Assembly (NCBI GenBank): GCA_036897625.1
Contig: JAYMTA010000528.1
Location: forward strand, 1 to 27,345
Origin: Pelargonium cotyledonis
Lineage: Eukaryota; Streptophyta; Magnoliopsida; Geraniales; Geraniaceae
DNA: 27,345 nucleotides
Direction: 5' to 3'
The translations under genes were made by a program, and so were the position numbers. Under the pieces are notes generated by a model. The model had not been told where the DNA came from. It did not search any database and saw nothing but the letters and a program-made list of their open reading frames with translations. This document shows, piece after piece, positions 22,201-27,345 of this stretch; positions within the stretch are counted from its first letter, which is position 1; the number at the start of each line of letters is the position of its first letter.

Positions 22201-23506
22201 ACTTTACGTGTTCTGTGCTCTATGTTCTATCTAAAATCGAATTGATCGAACTCGTGTTTGGCACTCTAGAACAATTTGATGAAGCACGATAGAAGAATGT
22301 TAGCTAATGTGAAAGAACATGCAGTTTCATTTATAATATTTATATTTCTTGCACTCTCACATCTAAGAAAAAGCAAATTTAATGATAAATTGACTGCTAT
22401 CTTCTTTCAAAGAAGTTACTGACAACTTTCTACGTTCTTCCTTTTTTATTCTAAAATTTCTAATGATGTCTTTATATTCTGAATATATATTATTGTTTAC
22501 TATTATTGAATACATTCTTAACTTGCTGTGTCCTATATCTCGTTCCTGTGTCAACGCAACGTAGCTCAAAACGTAAATAGTTAATCAAGTTTTGATTGTC
22601 GTTTGCATTTCTGTTAGGGAAGAGTTTGCTCAGAATCTCCAAAGGGAAGGACCTGCAGATCTTAGTTCTGTCAGCGAACAAGATCTTCTTCGCTTGGTGG
22701 ATATGTTGATAACCGAGAAAAAATGGGTGCAAGAAAGCTCCTCTCAAAAGCCGCCTTTCAAACTTCTCCGGGCTGTTGAAAACACTACTTCTGTGGATCC
22801 TCAAAACAATAATTCCAACAAGTTGGGCACTATTTTTAAAGCAGACCACTTCTCGGACAAAACGTCCCAATCCGACTCAAGGAGCGAAAGGCCCGTTTCT
22901 CCAGCTGTCTCTGGCAAGCAACAACCCTCGGTAAGGTCTAAAAGTAAGATTCTATCGGATTGTCAGAAGCTCGTGGACAGTATATTGAAATCGCACCCAG
23001 AAGGATACTATATCGGCTCTTTCAGGAAAACCTTCCTTGGAAGGTATGGCTATTCCTTTGATTTGCAACAACTCGGTTTTGATAAAGTAGCATCTTTATT
23101 AGAATCTCTTCCTGGTGTAAAAGTAGAGTCCTCGTATATCTTCCCTTTATCGAGTGTCCAAGAAGATAAACCCAGTAAAAAAGATGTTTCGGGATTATCT
23201 CAATGGGATGAGCTTGGCCCCATTTCAAGCTCAAGCGAAAGCAAAAAATCTGGATTGAAGACCAGAGCTAAAGTTCCAACGGGCAAGCGAAGAAATTTTG
23301 AGTATGAGCCTCCCGTCTCAGACGACGACGATTCAGATTCAGAAACGGTTGGTAGTCCGAGAAGTGGTACGAAGCTGAACTCACAAAAACTCGGGAAGAC
23401 TTATTCATTTGTTGCAGATTCAGCTGGAAGCAATACCAAGTCTCATCTTATTGATAACATTTTAACCAACTTAAAGACAACGGGTGAGACGAAAATGTCA
23501 AGCTGA
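19264..23506 (+). CDS. NYN-domain nuclease with LOTUS/OST-HTH domains, MNU1/MNU2-like, intact
   Basis: Three exons, 19264-19612, 20675-22043 and 22618-23506, join in phase into 868 codons with GT-AG borders. The first ~40 residues (MRPFSRRTLLLFSPYSS...) lack acids and are rich in Arg, Ser and Phe, as in mitochondrial presequences. The NYN domain follows from ~46 to ~175, with WWDFENC (Asp53), ADISLLVDL (Asp122, Asp128) and SGDKDF (Asp148, Asp150), the acid set expected of a PIN-like metal-dependent ribonuclease. A LOTUS/OST-HTH domain lies at ~250-321 (VLKKISKILESYPDG). A helical segment, EEFAQNLQREGPADL, starts at 573, and a second LOTUS-like domain lies at ~683-748 (FRKTFLGRYGYSFDL). An acidic serine tail ends the protein. 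Arabidopsis relatives MNU1 and MNU2 act in 5' maturation of mitochondrial transcripts; the same role here is inferred from family and presequence. The start is chosen from its match with the inverted twin and the GCCGCCATG context. Confidence 0.92.
19639..20400 (+). repeat. Tandem ~220-bp repeats in intron 1 of the plus NYN copy
   Basis: The phrase 'gcttgtgatttgttgaggt' opens units at 19639, 19860 and 20080, and a variant opens one at 20220. The first two periods are 221 and 220; the third unit is shortened to 140 by an internal loss. Each full unit also contains 'gtgaagatga.caaat.ctg', 'tttttagtacac' and 'ttgttacctc'. A partial fifth unit ends near 20400. The first unit starts within bases that immediately follow the exon 1 donor. 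Confidence 0.9.
20504..20526 (+). repeat. (TTA)n microsatellite in intron 1
   Basis: A trinucleotide run of about seven to eight units lies ~150 bases before the exon 2 acceptor. It is likely to be length-variable. Confidence 0.9.
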
Positions 23507-25165
23507 AAGATCAGATGGTAGGGGTGAAGAATTAAATTCATAACGCTTGGGAATCGCGGGAGAAATTAGGTTATTTTTCGTCGATTATGCTAGTATAATC
23601 TGATCCTATAAGACTCAGTGTTAGATGATTGTTGCTCTTGAAGCATAGCACAAGTAGGTTTATTTGGAAACTTTTGATGATAGTTAATATAATAATTAGC
23701 GGGTTTATTTGGACCCGAACACATAGGCAATTGAAGCCCGAAGCGCATTATATCTCTAAAATGTTTATGTGCTACTATTGGAGTCGGGTATATTTTGTAT
23801 TAAGCGCTCGTAAGGCCAGGCAAATCTGCCAGATTTACGTGCAAATTTCAAACCCCAACTCGAACGAGAACTTGATTTTCTTCAAGTTAGTTTCGGGTTT
23901 AACATTTCAATCTAGTTTCGGGTTAGGCATTTCAATCTGATTGCCACCAAGATGGCTTTTGACCATTCCTTTTGGGAGTGACATTTTCAAAAGTATTGAG
24001 TTGGCAAATAGACAAACGGCTCGTATATAGGCTCGATCAAATGTCGTTGCCAAACATATTGTGAATAAATCATTGTTTGGTTGAATTATAGAATCATCAA
24101 TTCAGTTAATTCCTTACTTTATTTCATGTTATTTTACAACAACAAAAAAAAAACACAAAATTGTGTTCACATTTCAAAATACAACAAAATAAAATAGGTA
24201 TGGGGCGTTATCGACACAAATTAATATTGATTCTCATGAAATTTTACGAGAATAATAAATTATATATCACATATCCAAAATCAAGTGATCAATTTATAAT
24301 TGAAGGAGAAAAACAAACAATTTAAATAAAATAAAAAAGTTATCAATGTCATAAAAATATATTGTTGATAAATTTCACTAAATTTACTTCCAAACAATAT
24401 CTCACCATAATATACTAAAATTACAGACATCACACTAATTTTCAACTGTTTATAGAAAGAAAAAAAGTAAACTATTAAGTGCATATAGACATGAAGTTCA
24501 AATACACAATATCGCCTTAATCAAGTCAAAATTGGGTTAGTATAATCGCTTATATTTTCATTACGAATCCAAAACCTAAGGTCAAAATCTGTGAACTCCA
24601 CACTAATCTTTAAAAAAAAAAATCAGATTCTCATTCTCGTTCTCATTGTCTGGCAAGAATCGTGAAACCCCGAAAATGCCATTACACCCTGTGAAGCATT
24701 TGAGAGTTTCAATCTTTAATTTCAACAACCCCACAACCCTAAAGTAGTAAATACAATAAGCTACAAAACCATGTGCTAATGCAAATCCAACCAAAACCAC
24801 ACCCACAAGGTCCCCACCAAAACCCCACAACTTGACATTTTGTATGGCTCTTAGGTCATCTACATGAAGCCAAATCTCTCACAAGGGCAAGAGAATCTTT
24901 GAGAATATGAAACAATTGGTTTTTTTTTTTCTTTTCCTTCTCAAATCTATGCAAAACACTATATTTCAAATGGGAAAACTTTGGTTTATGTCATTATGCG
25001 AAACGAGAGCCAAAAAACAATAATTAGAGAGTAGAGAGAATGTTTCTTCCTGTTCGAGAGATGAAATATATATAGTACTAAATGAGCAAGGATTGAACCG
25101 GGTTTTGGAAATGTGATTGTGTGTAACGACAATGACTTTTTGCCAAATTGCCATTTTCAACACAA
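23507..25165. other. Convergent intergenic region between NYN and MED26c genes
   Basis: Both flanking genes end here, so it should hold two 3' untranslated regions and terminators. An open frame at 23629-23940 (103 codons) overlaps phrases such as 'ggacccgaacacata' that look like a dispersed repeat. A minus-strand frame at 24603-24830 reads LWGFGGDLVGVVLVGFALAHGFVAYCIYYF-like hydrophobic sequence with a plausible membrane segment, but it has no clear start or splice partners. Neither is called as a gene. Confidence 0.5.
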
Positions 25166-27345
25166 TCACCAGTGCTTCCCGTGAGAACCACCGCCCTTGT
25201 TCTTCCCGAAGAAGGTGTTCTTGGGTTTTGGTATCTCATGAATATCCATCACCTGGATTGTTCTCTGTTTCTTGGCTTCAGAAAGTACACACACGCACAC
25301 CAAGCAAACAAAACCATTCAGTGTAAAGCTCGGGATGGGAAGAATAATTAACTGAGAACTACTCAGTGTAAAGCTCAGGGAAATTGATAAGACTGTAATC
25401 AAACCATTTTCAGCTTCTTTGTAATTTGTTCGAAGTCGCTTACTTGCCGACGCTAGCCTTTCCAAGTCAATATTATTGTCCCTTGGTTTCTGGGAGATAT
25501 AAAAACGAGAAGATCTAAGTCAGCAAATCCAATTGAAAAACATTTATACTACCTTTGTTGCTGAATAAGTGTTGTTTCAAGGTTATTCACACACAGTGAA
25601 ATGACCCAACAAACCTTGTTTTGCAAACAGTCCGAGAAGTTCAATGTCAGCAAACCCACTCGAAAAAAGTCGATACCAACTCCATTTCTGAATAAGTATC
25701 TTTTTAAGACTATTCACACAAATTGTGAAATGACCCATCATACCTTATATAGTTCTATAGTTGTTTGTAGACTCAATAAAACTCTAACTCCTAGTTCCGG
25801 AATGATAAAAGGAGATAAATTATAAAGTACACACTTATTTTGAAACAATTATGTTCTTCTAAATTGACACTCATTAAAAAAAGGAGGTAAAAAATATATT
25901 CTTGATTGCTAAGAAAACAAAAGGAAAGTGAAAGAATATATTGTTTTTGGAACCACCAATCCTTTATTTCTAAGGTTTAACACAGCAACCAATCAGAAAC
26001 CATTCTACAGTAGAATAATAGGTATGTTCGGTACCTGCACTTTATGAGATACAGTATTAGATGCAGAGACAGATTGAGCTACTACAGGTCTGGGTGGAGC
26101 TTCATTTCTAGGAACTGATTTAGGCTTCGGTTCTGGATCCCAATAATTCCTATCAGACCCGGAGCTACCATCTAAACATAACGTTTGAAGCAAGATTAAT
26201 CAAATTATGTACACCAAAAAGAACAGTTGATAACAAACAATGAAACAAAAAACAATTAATTCGACTTTGAATCTGATTCTATACTCACTGTTTGGATTTG
26301 GAGAGTACGTACAATCAGAAACCTAAACAAAGAGAATAGAATCTTAGAAAGGTAAAAGCAAAACAAAAAACGCCAACAAAATATTTTCAACACCTTTCCA
26401 AGAGAAAGCAAGTTGCTCGAAAAGTTTGCTTTCACCTGGGGATGGCCATTTTGGGGAATTTTTTGCATCGGCGAGTCTGCGTCAGCTATCAACAACACAC
26501 ATTAATTACAATTTCTCATATTAATCTCTTTGAAAGTAAATTCAATTCCACAAAATTTGCAAACATATTCTTCCAAAAAATACGGGTTTCTCATTTTAAT
26601 GCTTCAACGGTTATGAAAAAGACAGGTTTTAGGGTTACCAATGAGTGAGGACGATGCTACAAGTTGCCCGGGTTGATTCAGTTTCACCCATTCATCGACG
26701 ATTTCTTTCCATTTCCTGGGAGACAAACAGCAAATTCAACACAGCTCATGTTTCAAGTTTCAGCATTTTATATCAAAATGCAAGTATATGAAGTTTCAAT
26801 TCTCGAAAACCTGACAAGATGCTTCACTAATCTCCTAACATCACTTGAAGAATGTTTTCGCAATCGATTCACATGCCTTCCAATGTCAGTTTCCTAAGAA
26901 TCCACAAGCAATTGAATTCAAAAACACAAACAAATCAACAGTAACCAGAAAATTGAAAATTATCCATAATCAATCACCTTGAGAGCTCTAAAAGTTATGT
27001 CCATATCTGCCAACCCTTGTAGCAAATCAACCAAAGCATCTTCAGACTGAAACCAAAACTTGAAGTCAAATCTCAAATAAACAACAAAAATCAGTGATAA
27101 CAATGTGGAAATTTAAGAAACTCGATGACAAGACCTGGTCAGGCTCTTCAAGCTGCTCCTTAATTGCAAGAATCTTCTTCTGCTCATCGTCGAACAAGCC
27201 ACCGTACGGATCCAATTCTTCCTCCTCCTCCTCCGCATCCGTAGACGGCGAACGAACTCTCCGATGCTCTTCGCGGCTTCTTTCCTTCTCATCGTCCCCC
27301 CGAAATACCTCTCCGGCGGAGGCCACCACGCCGCCGTCCCAGTTT
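25166..27345 (-). CDS. MED26C: Mediator subunit 26c-like protein (TFIIS N-terminal domain), 3' nine exons, start outside window
   Basis: Nine exons join in phase on the minus strand: 27345-27135 (open at the window edge), 27046-26978, 26893-26811, 26715-26639, 26485-26436, 26322-26289, 26171-26035, 25489-25405 and 25275-25166, giving 284 residues. The first visible exon begins [18 protein letters not shown] and has an acidic run before [21 protein letters not shown]. The TFIIS N-terminal (LW) domain follows: [34 protein letters not shown] and [17 protein letters not shown] proline-rich linker comes next ([18 protein letters not shown]). The end is the conserved [18 protein letters not shown] and a Gly/Lys tail finishing in KHW. 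This order and the C-terminus match Arabidopsis MED26c (At5g09850). The protein should act in the nucleus within Mediator, linking RNA polymerase II and elongation factors. The missing N-terminus must lie beyond 27345. Confidence 0.94.
25507..25760 (+). repeat. Diverged 127-bp tandem duplication in MED26c intron 7
   Basis: The phrase 'cagcaaatcc' at 25521 recurs as 'cagcaaaccc' at 25648. In both units it is followed in the same order by 'ctgaataagt', 'attcacaca' and 'gtgaaatgaccca'. Roughly a quarter of positions differ, so it is old. It lies within an intron and does not touch splice sites. Confidence 0.8.

Noticed and set aside
23629-23940. 103-codon plus-strand open frame
   Set aside because: It lacks a recognisable domain and overlaps phrases like those of dispersed repeats downstream of the nuclease gene.
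27066-27134. Read-through of the first visible MED26c exon into VLSSSFL-type sequence
   Set aside because: A GT donor at 27134 and the in-phase next exon at 27046 match the conserved family protein, so the extra residues are intronic.

Overview
The window is nuclear DNA of a flowering plant, most likely a eudicot. It is AT-rich, its genes are split by GT-AG introns, and all the recognisable proteins are plant families. I cannot name the species. I see no rRNA, tRNA, CRISPR, bacterial operon or recognisable LTR element.

Layout. Positions 1 to about 8.1 kb are gene-free. They hold a satellite-like array of ~212-bp units (761-2545) interrupted by a Tourist-like MITE with a clean TAA target duplication (1780-2427), a second foldback MITE (2896-3090) and small tandem repeats. 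A seven-exon WAT1/MtN21-type transporter gene lies on the minus strand at 8159-10783. It carries an in-frame stop and a shifted splice acceptor in exon 5, and a tRNA-derived SINE sits in its fifth intron. A small single-exon gene for an acidic, lysine-rich protein (11660-12052, minus) follows, then an AT-rich spacer with a GC-richer patch that contains a strong hairpin (13420-13507).

The centre is a head-to-head inverted duplication of one gene. The plus copy (19264-23506, three exons, 868 codons, intact) encodes an organelle-type NYN-domain nuclease with LOTUS/OST-HTH domains, resembling Arabidopsis MNU1/MNU2, which act in mitochondrial transcript 5' maturation. The minus copy (13966-18489) has the same exon structure, but three of its four expected catalytic acidic residues are replaced, the AG of its last splice acceptor is GG, and it has a 51-codon internal duplication. 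A 220-bp tandem repeat in the first intron is present in both copies, so it existed before the duplication. The last gene (25166 to beyond 27345, minus) is the 3' part of a MED26c-like Mediator subunit gene, with nine exons visible.

No operon-like cooperation is expected. From memory of the Arabidopsis map, the order WAT1-like, MNU, MED26c joins two neighbourhoods that are separate there (At5g64700/At5g64710 and At5g09840/At5g09850). The window may therefore keep an ancestral order, with an added inverted MNU copy. I do not see a wholly new biological system. The most interesting signals are the decaying nuclease paralogue, the damaged transporter, the hairpin, and the MITE insertion whose empty site is visible in a neighbouring satellite unit.
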